From: Acidimicrobiia bacterium
GTDB taxonomy: Bacteria; Actinomycetota; Acidimicrobiia; Spongiisociales; Spongiisociaceae
Direction: 5' to 3'
Assembly: GCA_011523395.1 (NCBI GenBank)
Contig: WTGW01000013.1
Span: 1-36,540, forward strand
Length of the DNA: 36,540 nucleotides
The position numbers and the translations under genes are program-made. The notes below the pieces were generated by a model that saw only the letters and a list, made by a program, of their open reading frames with translations, searched no databases and was not told the DNA's origin. Of the stretch, positions 6,424-14,034 are shown piece by piece (position 1 is the first letter of the stretch; the number at the start of each line of letters is the position of its first letter).

Positions 6424-7536
6424 ATGCGGCGGTTGTATATTCATGAGCATCGGGACTGGCCCCAACTCCGCTGGGAGGCCGGCAAGGTTGCGGACAGCCT
6501 GGCAGTTGTCCGCTACAAGCAGGGACGCTTGGTGGGCCGGATGCAATCGTTGGGGTTCGACCTGCGGCAGGAAGCGATTCTCGAGACTCTGACCCAGGAC
6601 GTCCACAAGTCCAGTGACATCGAGGGTGAACGTCTCGACCTAGAACAGGTCCGCTCGTCTGTCGGCCGTCGCCTCGGTTTGGATGTCGGTGGTCTTCCCC
6701 ACGCGGCGGACCGGGTCGAGGGCGTCGTTGAGATGATGCTGGACGCAACCGGCAACTATGACCGCACACTGACCGTCGAGCGGCTGTGGGGCTGGCAGGC
6801 GGCACTCTTCCCTACCGGGCGCAGCCGGTTGCGACCGATCACCGTAGGCGGCTGGCGTGACGACCGTACGGGACCCATGGAGGTGATCTCCGGACCGATC
6901 GGCAAGGAACGAGTGCACTTCGAAGCACCTGCCGCGGCGCGGATCGGCAACGAGATGGACCAGTTCCTCAGGTGGTTCAACGAGCCGTCGGACACTGACG
7001 GGGTGCTTCGGGCGGCATTGGCGCATCTTTGGTTCGTGACCATCCATCCCTTCGACGACGGCAACGGACGCATAGCCCGGGCGATCAGTGACATGGCCCT
7101 AGCCCGCTCGGAGGGCAGCTCACAGCGTTTCTACAGCATGTCATCGCAGATCCGGGTGGAACGCCGCGGCTACTACCGGATCCTCGAACGAACCCAGAAG
7201 GGAACACCGGACATCTCAGAGTGGATGGAGTGGTTCCTAGGTTGCCTCGGCCGAGCCATCGACGGAGCCGAGACGACCCTGGCATCTGTACTCACCAAAG
7301 CTCGCTTCTGGCGACAGGTCGAAGGCGTCCCGCTCAATGTGCGCCAGCGGAGGGTTCTCAACCGACTCCTGGACGGGTTCGAGGGCAAACTGACCACCTC
7401 CAAGTGGGCAAAGCTCGCCAAGTGCTCGCAAGACACCGCCCTGCGCGACATAACAGCCCTGGTAAACGATGGAGTCCTCGTCCGAAGTTCAGCCCGGGGT
7501 CGCAGCACCAACTACTCCCTCACCGCTGGACCGTAG
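6424..7536 (+). CDS. DUF4172-type Fic/DOC family adenylyltransferase with C-terminal winged helix
   Basis: 370 residues. The N-terminal DUF4172 segment (YIHEHRDWPQLRWEAGKV... KQGRLVGRMQSLGFDLRQEA) contains the inhibitory helix motif [S/T]xxxE[G/N] as S63-SDI-E67-G68. E67 is expected to occlude the ATP site and keep the enzyme off (class II Fic). The Fic core motif HPFDDGNGRIAR is complete at 208-219, with catalytic H208 and the anion-binding GNGR. Residues ~305-365 form a winged-helix domain (RQRRVLNRLLDGF...TTSKWAKLAKCSQDTALRDITALVNDGVLVRSSARGRSTNYSL). Fic enzymes transfer AMP to target hydroxyls; targets are unknown here. Start ATG 6424 begins inside the palindromic operator region, and no Shine-Dalgarno is visible, consistent with leaderless translation. 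Confidence 0.92.
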   Translation: MRRLYIHEHRDWPQLRWEAGKVADSLAVVRYKQGRLVGRMQSLGFDLRQEAILETLTQDVHKSSDIEGERLDLEQVRSSVGRRLGLDVGGLPHAADRVEGVVEMMLDATGNYDRTLTVERLWGWQAALFPTGRSRLRPITVGGWRDDRTGPMEVISGPIGKERVHFEAPAAARIGNEMDQFLRWFNEPSDTDGVLRAALAHLWFVTIHPFDDGNGRIARAISDMALARSEGSSQRFYSMSSQIRVERRGYYRILERTQKGTPDISEWMEWFLGCLGRAIDGAETTLASVLTKARFWRQVEGVPLNVRQRRVLNRLLDGFEGKLTTSKWAKLAKCSQDTALRDITALVNDGVLVRSSARGRSTNYSLTAGP

Positions 7537-7558
7537 GCCTCGCTAGCCGCCAACGGTT

Positions 7559-8374
7559 TCAGACGTCGAACTCGCACACGATCGGGAGGTGGTCGCTCAG
7601 TTTCGGAGTCGGGCCAAACACTTCCTGATGGCTCGGTACCCGGGCACACGTCAGACGTTCGAGTAAGCCTGTGCTCACGTAGCAGTAGTCGAGTTGGTGG
7701 CTGATGCTCCCTCCTGAATGCCTGAAGGTCGGCACATCCCCGTCCCTGTAGTGGTTAAGGCAGTCCGTCAGGCCCAAGGCATTCATCCGGCGTATGATTT
7801 CCCCGTTACCTCGATCCCTCGGGTGATCGAACAGAACCGAACTGTTGAAGTCGCCACCGACAACCCAGTTCGTCTCCTCCGGAGTGTCCGAGTCTCTGAG
7901 CAACGCCCACAGAATCTCGGTGAACCAGAGTTGCGGATTGTTCGCGAGCTTGATGCCGGCGACATCTGCATCCTGCAACGTCTCTGCGGAAATGGGAAAG
8001 GCAGGTGAGTGAACCGACACCACTCTCAGCGTGGTGTCCAGGCCTGTGGTCACTTCGGACTCGAGGATCCATCCGTGGTGCTGCGATTGGATACGGTTCA
8101 CCCATCCGAGCTGCGACTTCAGGAATGGGCGAGTGTCCATTTCCCACTTGGACAGAATCGCTGTCCCGAACGGTGCCTTGTCGCCACGTAAGTACCTTGG
8201 TCTCACCAAGTGGCAGTTGTAGCTGCTCTGTAGGTCCGCGGGTACTCCCGTGACTTCTTGCAGCAGGACGATGTCGGCCTCCTCACGCCGCACCACCTCC
8301 CACAAAGCACGCCGTGACTCTCCCGCTTTGTTGACATTCCAGGTGAACACCTTCAGTTGTTTGTCAGCACCCAT
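7559..8374 (-). CDS. Endonuclease/exonuclease/phosphatase (EEP) family protein
   Basis: 271 residues from ATG 8374, chosen because GGGAGG lies five bases upstream; the GTG two codons earlier overlaps the ribosome site. The full EEP motif set is present in order: TWNVN at ~11-15, LLQE with metal-binding E40, GDFN at 174-177, the QLDYCYV segment with D229, and the terminal SDHLP with S260-D261-H262. These are the Mg2+-dependent active-site residues shared by DNase I, exonuclease III and inositol phosphatases. No signal peptide or AP-endonuclease-specific insert is visible, so substrate (DNA, RNA or a phosphoester) is open. It converges on the Fic gene with a 22-bp gap and no obvious terminator between them. 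Confidence 0.85.
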   Translation of the reverse strand: MGADKQLKVFTWNVNKAGESRRALWEVVRREEADIVLLQEVTGVPADLQSSYNCHLVRPRYLRGDKAPFGTAILSKWEMDTRPFLKSQLGWVNRIQSQHHGWILESEVTTGLDTTLRVVSVHSPAFPISAETLQDADVAGIKLANNPQLWFTEILWALLRDSDTPEETNWVVGGDFNSSVLFDHPRDRGNGEIIRRMNALGLTDCLNHYRDGDVPTFRHSGGSISHQLDYCYVSTGLLERLTCARVPSHQEVFGPTPKLSDHLPIVCEFDV

Positions 8375-8482
8375 GCTCACCTCCCTAGCGCCGTCTCAGT
8401 CCCGTAGCGATTCTCACCGGCATGCACGCATGAGACAACTGGGCCTTCGCTAGGGTCCATTGAAGCTGCCGATAGGAGTGTG

Positions 8483-9319
8483 ATGCCCAAGCGTCTGACA
8501 GCGGATGAGGTGGCTCAGTACCGGCGGGACGGGTACATCTGCCCGGTACGGGTGATGGATCCGGCCCGTGCGGCCGGTTACCGGCAGATGCTCGAGCGTT
8601 TCGAATCCGAGCAGGGAGGGCCGGTGTCGGGGGCGCTTCGCAACAAGTGCCACCTGCTGTTCCGCTGGGTCGACGAGTTGATGCGCGACGGGACCGTGCT
8701 CGACGCGGTCGAGGACCTGATCGGCGAGAACATCCTCTGCTGGAACACTCTGTTCTGGATCAAGGAGCCCCGGACCAAGTCCTACGTGTCGTGGCACCAG
8801 GATCTCAACTATTGGGGGCTGGACACGGATGACCTGATAACGGTGTGGCTGGCCTTGTCACCCGCCACGCCCGAGAGCGGCTGCATGAGCGTTCTGCCCG
8901 GAAGCCACCGGGGCGAGTTCATGCCCCACAGCGACACGTACCAACAGGACAACATGCTGACCCGCGGCCAGGAGATAACGGTGGAGGTCGACGAGGCCGA
9001 GACCGTGTCGATGCCGCTGCGGCCCGGTGAGATCTCCATGCACAACGGTCGCTTGGCCCATGCCTCCTCCCCCAACACGTCCGGAGACCGCCGGATCGGG
9101 GTCTCGTTCCACTACATGCCGACCAGGACCCGCCAGATCATCGGCGACTGGGACAGCGCGGCCCTGGTCCGGGGCGAGGACACCTACCGGCACTTCACCC
9201 ACACCCCTCGGCCCACCAGGGACTTCGACCCGGAAACAGTGAGGTTCCACGGCAAGGCCTCCGAAGCCGTGCGCGACATCCTGTTCCACGGGGCCGACAA
9301 GGTACGGCAGACCCTCTGA
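8483..9319 (+). CDS. Phytanoyl-CoA dioxygenase (PhyH) family protein
   Basis: 278 residues from ATG 8483; AGGAG at 8474-8478 supports this start over the GTG at 8480. The Fe(II)/2-oxoglutarate facial triad is visible as H105-x-D107 (SWHQDLNYWG) and a distal histidine around 193 (RLAHASSPN), followed by RRIGVSFHY, whose arginine would bind 2-oxoglutarate. The DLITVWLALSPATPESGCMSVLPGSHR stretch is the hallmark of the PhyH family. Members hydroxylate small molecules or acyl chains; the substrate here is unknown. It is a single gene bounded by the EEP gene (divergent) and a decayed toxin gene (convergent). Confidence 0.9.
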   Translation: MPKRLTADEVAQYRRDGYICPVRVMDPARAAGYRQMLERFESEQGGPVSGALRNKCHLLFRWVDELMRDGTVLDAVEDLIGENILCWNTLFWIKEPRTKSYVSWHQDLNYWGLDTDDLITVWLALSPATPESGCMSVLPGSHRGEFMPHSDTYQQDNMLTRGQEITVEVDEAETVSMPLRPGEISMHNGRLAHASSPNTSGDRRIGVSFHYMPTRTRQIIGDWDSAALVRGEDTYRHFTHTPRPTRDFDPETVRFHGKASEAVRDILFHGADKVRQTL

Positions 9320-9366
9320 ACCTGCGCCCCTCCGACAGCGGGACTTCGGCCTTCTAGACGCCCTCG

Positions 9367-9402
9367 ATGGAGCCTAAGCAGGACGCAGGTGTCGAGTAAC
9401 AG
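9367..9402 (-). pseudogene. Remnant of a VapC-type PIN toxin N terminus
   Basis: Read on the minus strand right after the antitoxin stop, the bases encode LLLDTCVLLRLH, which is the first strand of Phd-linked VapC toxins (usual form M-x-LLLDT[H/C]VLLW). D4 of this peptide would be the first metal-binding aspartate. The normal ATG is present three bases too early in another frame (TGA/ATGA overlap with the antitoxin stop), suggesting a 1-base loss. After ~12 codons the resemblance ends and the sequence runs into the 3' flank of the PhyH gene. The rest of the toxin gene has been deleted. Confidence 0.65.
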
Positions 9403-9403
9403 C

Positions 9404-9649
9404 TCATGTGTCAGAGTCGAACATGGCTGCTATCTCTCCGGCTCCCATGCGATCGAAGTCGTCGGGAACCGAGAAACGGCCCTCCAGGAAACCCACGCGC
9501 CGCTTGTGTCCAGGCACGGGAGCATCAACCGCCATCACCTTCACCAGTGGGGTTCCAGCCCGTGCGATTACGAACGGCTCACCATTCGCCGCGGCCTCCA
9601 CGAGCCGCGACAGGTGTGTCTTGGCTTCATGCATGTTGACGATTCGCAT
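9404..9649 (-). CDS. Phd/YefM-family antitoxin (orphaned)
   Basis: 81 residues. The N-terminal Phd DNA-binding fold is clear: MRIVNMHEAKTHLSRLVEAAANGEPFVIARAGTPLVKVMAVD, with the conserved N-x-HEAKT-L..L...V..GE...I.R.G.P.A.L pattern. The C-terminal tail (VGFLEGRFSVPDDFDRMGAGEIAAMFDSDT) is the usual toxin-neutralising segment of VapC-linked members. AAGGAG lies seven bases before ATG 9649. The toxin that should follow on the minus strand is reduced to a 12-codon remnant (9367-9402), so this antitoxin appears orphaned. It is transcribed divergently from the RHH-MazF pair, with 86 bp between the starts, so both systems share one regulatory region. Confidence 0.9.
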   Translation of the reverse strand: MRIVNMHEAKTHLSRLVEAAANGEPFVIARAGTPLVKVMAVDAPVPGHKRRVGFLEGRFSVPDDFDRMGAGEIAAMFDSDT

Positions 9650-9699
9650 ACGGTGTCTCCTTAGCCAACTTAGTCCACAAGGCTTAGTCGAGCACCGGC

Positions 9700-9731
9700 A
9701 TGTACAAGGATGTATACATAATGTATACTCA
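9700..9731 (+). promoter_or_regulatory. Tandem operator-like repeats upstream of the RHH-MazF pair
   Basis: Three tandem 10-11-bp units begin ATGTAC/ATGTATAC/ATGTATAC at 9700, 9710 and 9721. The two GTATAC cores (9712-9717, 9723-9728) are palindromic and 11 bp apart, about one helix turn, the spacing expected for ribbon-helix-helix dimers side by side. TATACT at 9724-9729 can serve as a -10, placing the transcription start on or near the ATG at 9736. Autorepression by the RHH antitoxin is inference. Confidence 0.55.
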
Positions 9732-9735
9732 GGCC

Positions 9736-9972
9736 ATGAGTACTACAACAGTCCGGATAGACAGGGAGACGCACGCGCGCCTCGTGCGGATGAGCGAGCG
9801 GGCCGGTGTGTCTCTCGGAGCGACCATCCGGGAGGCGGCCGAGGCGCTTAGTCGCCAACGGTTCGCCCATCGCGTGGCGGCCGAAGTGGCGGAACTGCGG
9901 AAGGATCGGGCAGCATGGTCGTCCTACCTGGAACAGGCGGAGTCGACTTCGGTTGCCGATGGCCTCGATTGA
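9736..9972 (+). CDS. Ribbon-helix-helix antitoxin of a MazEF-type pair
   Basis: 78 residues from ATG 9736. STTTVRIDRETHARLVRMSERAGVSLGATIREAAEALSRQRF is a ribbon-helix-helix domain: a short beta strand TTVRID followed by two helices, with the conserved G-[V/S]-[S/T] turn. The acidic C-terminal tail (VAELRKDRAAWSSYLEQAESTSVADGLD) would bind the toxin. An upstream in-frame ATG at 9700 lies within the operator repeats and is unlikely. The stop overlaps the start of the toxin gene by 14 bases, so the two are translationally coupled. Expected role: neutralise the MazF-like toxin and repress its own promoter. Confidence 0.85.
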   Translation: MSTTTVRIDRETHARLVRMSERAGVSLGATIREAAEALSRQRFAHRVAAEVAELRKDRAAWSSYLEQAESTSVADGLD

Positions 9973-10297
9973 CGAACTCTGGCTCGTCGACTTCGGCAAC
10001 CCGTATCCCGGAGAGCCGGCATCGCATAGGCCGGCCCTGATCATCGGTCCGCCACCGACGTTCGGGACCGGATTCCCGTTCGTCATCGTCGTTCCGCTGA
10101 CGACAACGTATCGGCGCCTTTCGCTCCATGTCGAAGTCGAGCCGACACCCCATACGGGTCTCGACCGCACGAGCTTCATCCAGTGCGAGCTCATTCGCTC
10201 GATCAACCGCAGCAGACTCGTTCGTCGTCTCGGTTTGGTAGCCCCCGACATCAGCCATCAGGTCAGGCGCATTGTCAGAACACTCCTGGACTACTGA
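9959..10297 (+). CDS. mazF: MazF/PemK-family endoribonuclease toxin
   Basis: 112 residues. The MazF fold is visible: ELWLVDFGNPYPGEPASHRPALIIGPP with the usual GEVW-VDFG-P...RPA.I[I/V] layout, VVPLTTTYRR as the conserved V.P.TS.-like strand, GLDRTSFIQCELIRSINRSRL as the [L/S]...S.....Q.RAID..RL block, and a C-terminal helix HQVRRIVRTLLDY. Family members cleave mRNA at short sequence motifs. The start ATG 9959 lies inside the antitoxin gene, 14 bases before its end. The reading frame is intact and of normal length, so the module is probably functional. Confidence 0.9.
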   Translation: MASIDELWLVDFGNPYPGEPASHRPALIIGPPPTFGTGFPFVIVVPLTTTYRRLSLHVEVEPTPHTGLDRTSFIQCELIRSINRSRLVRRLGLVAPDISHQVRRIVRTLLDY

Positions 10298-10381
10298 GCA
10301 TCCGAGAGGGGGAGGGACTTCGGTAATCCTGACGCCGGCCAGGTGCGACTATCAGTGCGCGAGCGCTACCCTCCCCCGGCC

Positions 10382-11083
10382 ATGGACGACCTTGCAGCTC
10401 ATGACAGCCCCATGCCGCCGTCTGCCCGCACAAGGGTGCGCCGAGGTCGGGAACGGGCCCGCTACGACCGGGCGGACGTGTTGGAGATTCTGGACGCCGG
10501 CGTCATCGCCCATGTCGGCGTGGCCACGCCCGACGGTCCCCTCGTTCTCCCGATGGCCTACGGCCGTGACGAAGACATGCTCTACCTGCACGGGGCCATC
10601 GCCAATCACCTCCTCGGCTCGGGTGAGGAACAGGAGATATGCGCCACCGTCACGCACCTCGACGGGCTCGTGATGGCCCGCTCCCCCTTCCACAACTCGA
10701 TGAACTACCGCTCGGTGGTGGTGCGGGGCCGTGGCCGACGGATCCGCGACGAGCGGCGGAAGCTTGAAGCACTCAAGCTCATCACCGACCACGTGGTCGC
10801 GCACTGGGACGATGTCCGCCCGCCGTCGCGGTCCGAGCTGCGCAAGACCCTGGTCCTGGAACTCCCGCTCGCGGAAGCGTCGGCGAAGGTGAGAACCGGG
10901 GATCCGATCGACGATCCCGAGGACATCGAAGGCCCCTGGTGGGCGGGAACGGTACCGATCACGACCCGCTTTGGCCGGGCGACCCCGTCGGCAGACCTGG
11001 AGGCCGGCTCGAGCGTCCCGGCACCCCTCCGTGCGCTGACCGATCTGACGCTAGACGAACGCCGCCGGCCTCATCGCAGGTGA
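10382..11083 (+). CDS. Pyridoxamine 5'-phosphate oxidase-like FMN-binding protein
   Basis: 233 residues from ATG 10382; an in-frame GTG at 10343 is a weaker alternative. The split beta-barrel flavin-binding domain is seen as VLEILDAGVIAHVGVATPDGPLVLPMAYGRDEDMLYLHGAIANHLL, then EICATVTHLDGLVMARSPFHNSMNYRSVVVRGRGRRI. This is the pattern of the Nim-like/flavin-nucleotide-binding PNPOx branch rather than true PdxH. Such proteins bind FMN or F420 and may reduce small molecules or act in redox stress; the substrate is unknown. The C-terminal part (GPWWAGTVPITTRFG) is also typical of this group. It follows the MazF gene by 84 bp on the same strand. Confidence 0.82.
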   Translation: MDDLAAHDSPMPPSARTRVRRGRERARYDRADVLEILDAGVIAHVGVATPDGPLVLPMAYGRDEDMLYLHGAIANHLLGSGEEQEICATVTHLDGLVMARSPFHNSMNYRSVVVRGRGRRIRDERRKLEALKLITDHVVAHWDDVRPPSRSELRKTLVLELPLAEASAKVRTGDPIDDPEDIEGPWWAGTVPITTRFGRATPSADLEAGSSVPAPLRALTDLTLDERRRPHRR

Positions 11084-11097
11084 CATAGAAAAAGAGC

Positions 11098-12720
11098 TCA
11101 GAGGCCGATGGCGCAGCCGTCGCCCCTGGGATCGGAGCCGCCCCAGAGGACGCCGGTCTCCGGATCGCGCACGATGATCTGCCCTCGGCCTACCACCGTT
11201 GTCCGCAGGGCGCCCGAAGCGGGACGGACGGGGTGCCCGAGTCGGGCCAAGGCGCTGATCGTGTCCTCGGGCATGGTGTCCTCGACCCAGATCTGACCAT
11301 TGGGCGGGTCGTCGTAGATCGAGAAGCGAGGCTCGTCAATGGCACTCTGGGGATCCATGCCGCGGTCCACCAGATTGATGACCGCCTGGACGTGTCCCTG
11401 GGGCTGATTCCACGCGCCCATCACCCCGAAGGGTCCCATGAGCGACCCGTCCGGCCGGGTGAGCATGGCAGGGATGATGGTGTGGTAGGGGCGCTTCCCG
11501 CCCTCCATGGCATTGGGGTGGTCCGGTTCGAGGACGAACCCGGCGCCGCGGTTCTGCAGGCTGAATCCGCAGCCACGGGGCACGATGCCGCTTCCGAAGC
11601 CGTGATAGTTGCTGTTGATGAAGGAGCAGGCGTTCCCCTCTCCGTCGACCGTGCACAGGTAGACGGTGTCGGAGCCGCCCGGCAGGTGGCCGGCGGTTGC
11701 GAACTCGATGGCGGCCTCGGAGGAGATGAGCCGGCGACGCTCCGCCGCGTACCGTTTGCTGAGCATGGCGGCGACGGGGACGCGGGCGCGGGTGGGGTCC
11801 GCGATGTAGGCCCGGGCGTCGGCGAAGGCCAGGCGGACCGCCTCGATGGTCGTGTGCAACGCTTCCGGCGACCTCGGTCGGGTCGAGGGGATGTCGAATC
11901 CCTCCAGGATGTTCAGAGCCATCAGCGCGGTGATGCCCTGACCGTTGGGAGGACACTCGTAGACGGTGTAGCCGCGGTACGTGGTTGAGATCGGGCTGTC
12001 GAAGGATGAACGGTGATCTCGCATGTCGTCGGCCGTCATGCATCCACCGTTCATCTGCACAGCCTCGACGATGGCCCCCGCCGGCCACCCGCCATAGAAC
12101 GCGTCGGCTCCGCCCTCCGCCACGGCGCGCATCACCCGGGCGATGGACGCGTTTCTCCACACCTCGCCTGGCCCTGGAGCACGGCCGTCGACCAGCAGAT
12201 CGTGGCCGGCAGGTCCCCTGGCCATCAAGAGGTCTTCTTGCCCCTTCCAGCCGCCGCTGATGATGGGCGTCACCGGAAACCCGTCCTCGGCCAGCGCGAT
12301 GGCCGGTGCCAGCACCTCAGCCATCGACATCCGCCCGAAGCGCTCCACGGTGTCCACCCAGCCTGCGACCGCGCCGGGCACCGTCACCGCGTGGGGTCCC
12401 TGTGGATCGAAGCCAGCCGGTCCCCCGGCCATTTCCGGTGTCAGAGCCTTGGGGCTCCGTCCGCTGCCGTTGACGGCATCGACCGCGCCTCGGCCGGCGT
12501 CAAAGAAGAGGGAGAAGCAGTCACCGCCGATGCCCGTGGAACCCGGTTCGACCACCGCCAGCGCCGCGGCGGTGGCAACGGCGGCGTCAGCTGCATTGCC
12601 GCCCGACTGCAGCACCGAGATACCGGCCAGGGTGGCCAGCGGCTGGCTTGAGGCCACCACACCCCGCGTGGACAGGATGGGCGAGCGTCGGGACTCCCAT
12701 CGGATCCGGTGTGCGTACAC
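11098..12720 (-). CDS. ggt: Gamma-glutamyltransferase family protein
   Basis: 540 residues from GTG 12720. The large-subunit region holds VVASSQPLATLAGISVLQSGGNAADAAVATAAALAVVEPGSTGIGGDCF, a diagnostic block of the family. The autocleavage site and nucleophile lie in GGSDTVYLCTVDGEGNACSFINS: T352 aligns with the catalytic threonine that becomes the N terminus of the small subunit. GCGFSLQNRGAGF, GGKRPYHTIIPAML and a C-terminal GGSDPRGDGCAIG follow as expected. There is no signal peptide, so this is a cytoplasmic (YwrD-like) member. Glutathione cleavage is only one possibility; relatives include cephalosporin acylases and enzymes on other gamma-glutamyl compounds. It converges on the PNPOx-like gene with a 14-bp gap. 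Confidence 0.92.
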   Translation of the reverse strand: MYAHRIRWESRRSPILSTRGVVASSQPLATLAGISVLQSGGNAADAAVATAAALAVVEPGSTGIGGDCFSLFFDAGRGAVDAVNGSGRSPKALTPEMAGGPAGFDPQGPHAVTVPGAVAGWVDTVERFGRMSMAEVLAPAIALAEDGFPVTPIISGGWKGQEDLLMARGPAGHDLLVDGRAPGPGEVWRNASIARVMRAVAEGGADAFYGGWPAGAIVEAVQMNGGCMTADDMRDHRSSFDSPISTTYRGYTVYECPPNGQGITALMALNILEGFDIPSTRPRSPEALHTTIEAVRLAFADARAYIADPTRARVPVAAMLSKRYAAERRRLISSEAAIEFATAGHLPGGSDTVYLCTVDGEGNACSFINSNYHGFGSGIVPRGCGFSLQNRGAGFVLEPDHPNAMEGGKRPYHTIIPAMLTRPDGSLMGPFGVMGAWNQPQGHVQAVINLVDRGMDPQSAIDEPRFSIYDDPPNGQIWVEDTMPEDTISALARLGHPVRPASGALRTTVVGRGQIIVRDPETGVLWGGSDPRGDGCAIGL

Positions 12721-12786
12721 GCTCCCAGGCTACCCAGTCGCGGAGCGCGGACTCAGGCGGGGCCAGTTCGTCGACCCGCGCAACCA

Positions 12787-13962
12787 TCACTTGGGGCCGG
12801 CGTCATGGAGGTGCGCCCACGGCATGAGTGTCCCGTCCGAGCGGAACTGGAGATCGTCACCCCCGTACACCACCATGATGTCGGATGGGCGAGGTATGGA
12901 GGCCATGTGCCGCTGGACTGTCCTTCCGGCGCCGAAGAAGCTGGAGGACGCCGTGATCCCCGACTTGGCTTCCACGAGGGTGATCCCGTCCGGGCGGTCG
13001 ATCAGCAGATCGATCTCGACCCCGTTGCGATCCCGATAGAACGAGAGCCCGCCCGGCTCGCCCAGGTTGGCCCGCTGCTTGGCGACCTCGGAAACGACCC
13101 ACGTCTCGAATATCGCACCCCGTAGCGGATGGGAACGCAGGTGTTCGGGCGTCCGGATGCCGAGGAGCCAGCAGACCAGGCCCGTGTCGTAGAAATGCAG
13201 TTTGGGCATCTTGACGAGCCGCTTGCGCACGTTCGAGTGGAAGGCTTGAAGCCGGAACACTACGAACCCCGCTTCGAGGACCGACAACCACGCCTTCGCG
13301 GTCGGCTGTGATACTCCGCAGTCGCCGGCCAGGGACGCGTAATTGAGCAACTGGGCGGTGCGTCCGGCGCACAGTTGTACGAACCGTTGGAAGGTGGCGA
13401 GATCTCCGATGCTCCTTATGGATCGGACGTCGCGTTCTATGTAGGTCGCGACGTAGGATCGGAGCCAGTCGGATGGGTCGAGGCCGCGGTCGAATATTCG
13501 GGGATAGGAGCCTGCCAGCAGTGACTCCTCAAGACCTGCCGGGTGACGGGGAAAGCGTACGATCTCCCCACGGGTCAGGGTGAACAGATTGTGGAGGGCT
13601 GTCCGACCGGCCAGCGACTGGCTTACCGCCTCCAGCAAAGCGAGATTCTGCGATCCGGTCAGGATCCAGCGTCCGGGCTCCGGATCGTCATCGATGAGGC
13701 CTTGCAGGTACGACAGGATGTGCGGTGCGCGCTGCACCTCGTCGATCACCGCGCCCTTGGATAACCCGGCCAGGAAACCACGAGGATCCTCTGTGGCGAA
13801 GGCGTGCGTGTCAGGAGCTTCGAGCGTCACGTAAGCATGATCGGGGAAGAGCGTGCGGCACAGGGTGGTCTTACCGCTCTGGCGTGGTCCGGTCAGAGTG
13901 ACGGACGGCATCGTCCGCGCGGCCTCGCGTACCTGCGGCGCCAAGTCCCTGTCGATCAGCAT
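12787..13962 (-). CDS. AAA_14/DUF4143 family ATPase
   Basis: 391 residues. Walker A is GPRQSGKT at 25-32, Walker B AVIDEVQ at 71-77 and the sensor-1 strand ILTGSQN at ~100-106. The DUF4143 C-terminal half includes the winged-helix-like LLNYASLAGDCGVSQPTAKAWLSVLEAGFVVFRLQAF and the nuclease-fold remnant LSFYRDRNGVEIDLLIDRPDGITLVEAKSG (E-I-D then E-x-K). This family is common, often multi-copy, patchily distributed and of unknown role; defence or mobile-element links have been suggested. It is a single gene between ggt and the gcv operon. ATG 13962 is the start. An AT-rich inverted repeat lies 24 bases upstream. Confidence 0.9.
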   Translation of the reverse strand: MLIDRDLAPQVREAARTMPSVTLTGPRQSGKTTLCRTLFPDHAYVTLEAPDTHAFATEDPRGFLAGLSKGAVIDEVQRAPHILSYLQGLIDDDPEPGRWILTGSQNLALLEAVSQSLAGRTALHNLFTLTRGEIVRFPRHPAGLEESLLAGSYPRIFDRGLDPSDWLRSYVATYIERDVRSIRSIGDLATFQRFVQLCAGRTAQLLNYASLAGDCGVSQPTAKAWLSVLEAGFVVFRLQAFHSNVRKRLVKMPKLHFYDTGLVCWLLGIRTPEHLRSHPLRGAIFETWVVSEVAKQRANLGEPGGLSFYRDRNGVEIDLLIDRPDGITLVEAKSGITASSSFFGAGRTVQRHMASIPRPSDIMVVYGGDDLQFRSDGTLMPWAHLHDAGPK

Positions 13963-13985
13963 GCACAGCAGCTTACAATCCGGCT

Positions 13986-14018
13986 AGGCTAATTCAAAGT
14001 TTAATTTTGAAATAGCCT
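13986..14018 (-). promoter_or_regulatory. AT-rich inverted repeat upstream of the DUF4143 ATPase gene
   Basis: AGGCTAATTCAAA (13986-13998) and TTTGAAATAGCCT (14006-14018) are complementary at 12 of 13 positions with a 7-base spacer. It lies between the gcvPB stop (14035) and the ATPase start (13962), both on the minus strand. It could be the ATPase operator or a weak transcription terminator for the gcv operon; no T-run follows on the minus strand, which favours an operator. Confidence 0.5.
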
Positions 14019-14034
14019 GGACTCGTGGGGGGCG

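Noticed and set aside
9710-9737. A second dif-like site (ACATAATGTATAC region)
   Set aside because: The left half resembles the XerC arm and centre, but the right side reads CTCAGGCC and lacks the TTATGT XerD arm; the tandem operator explanation fits better.
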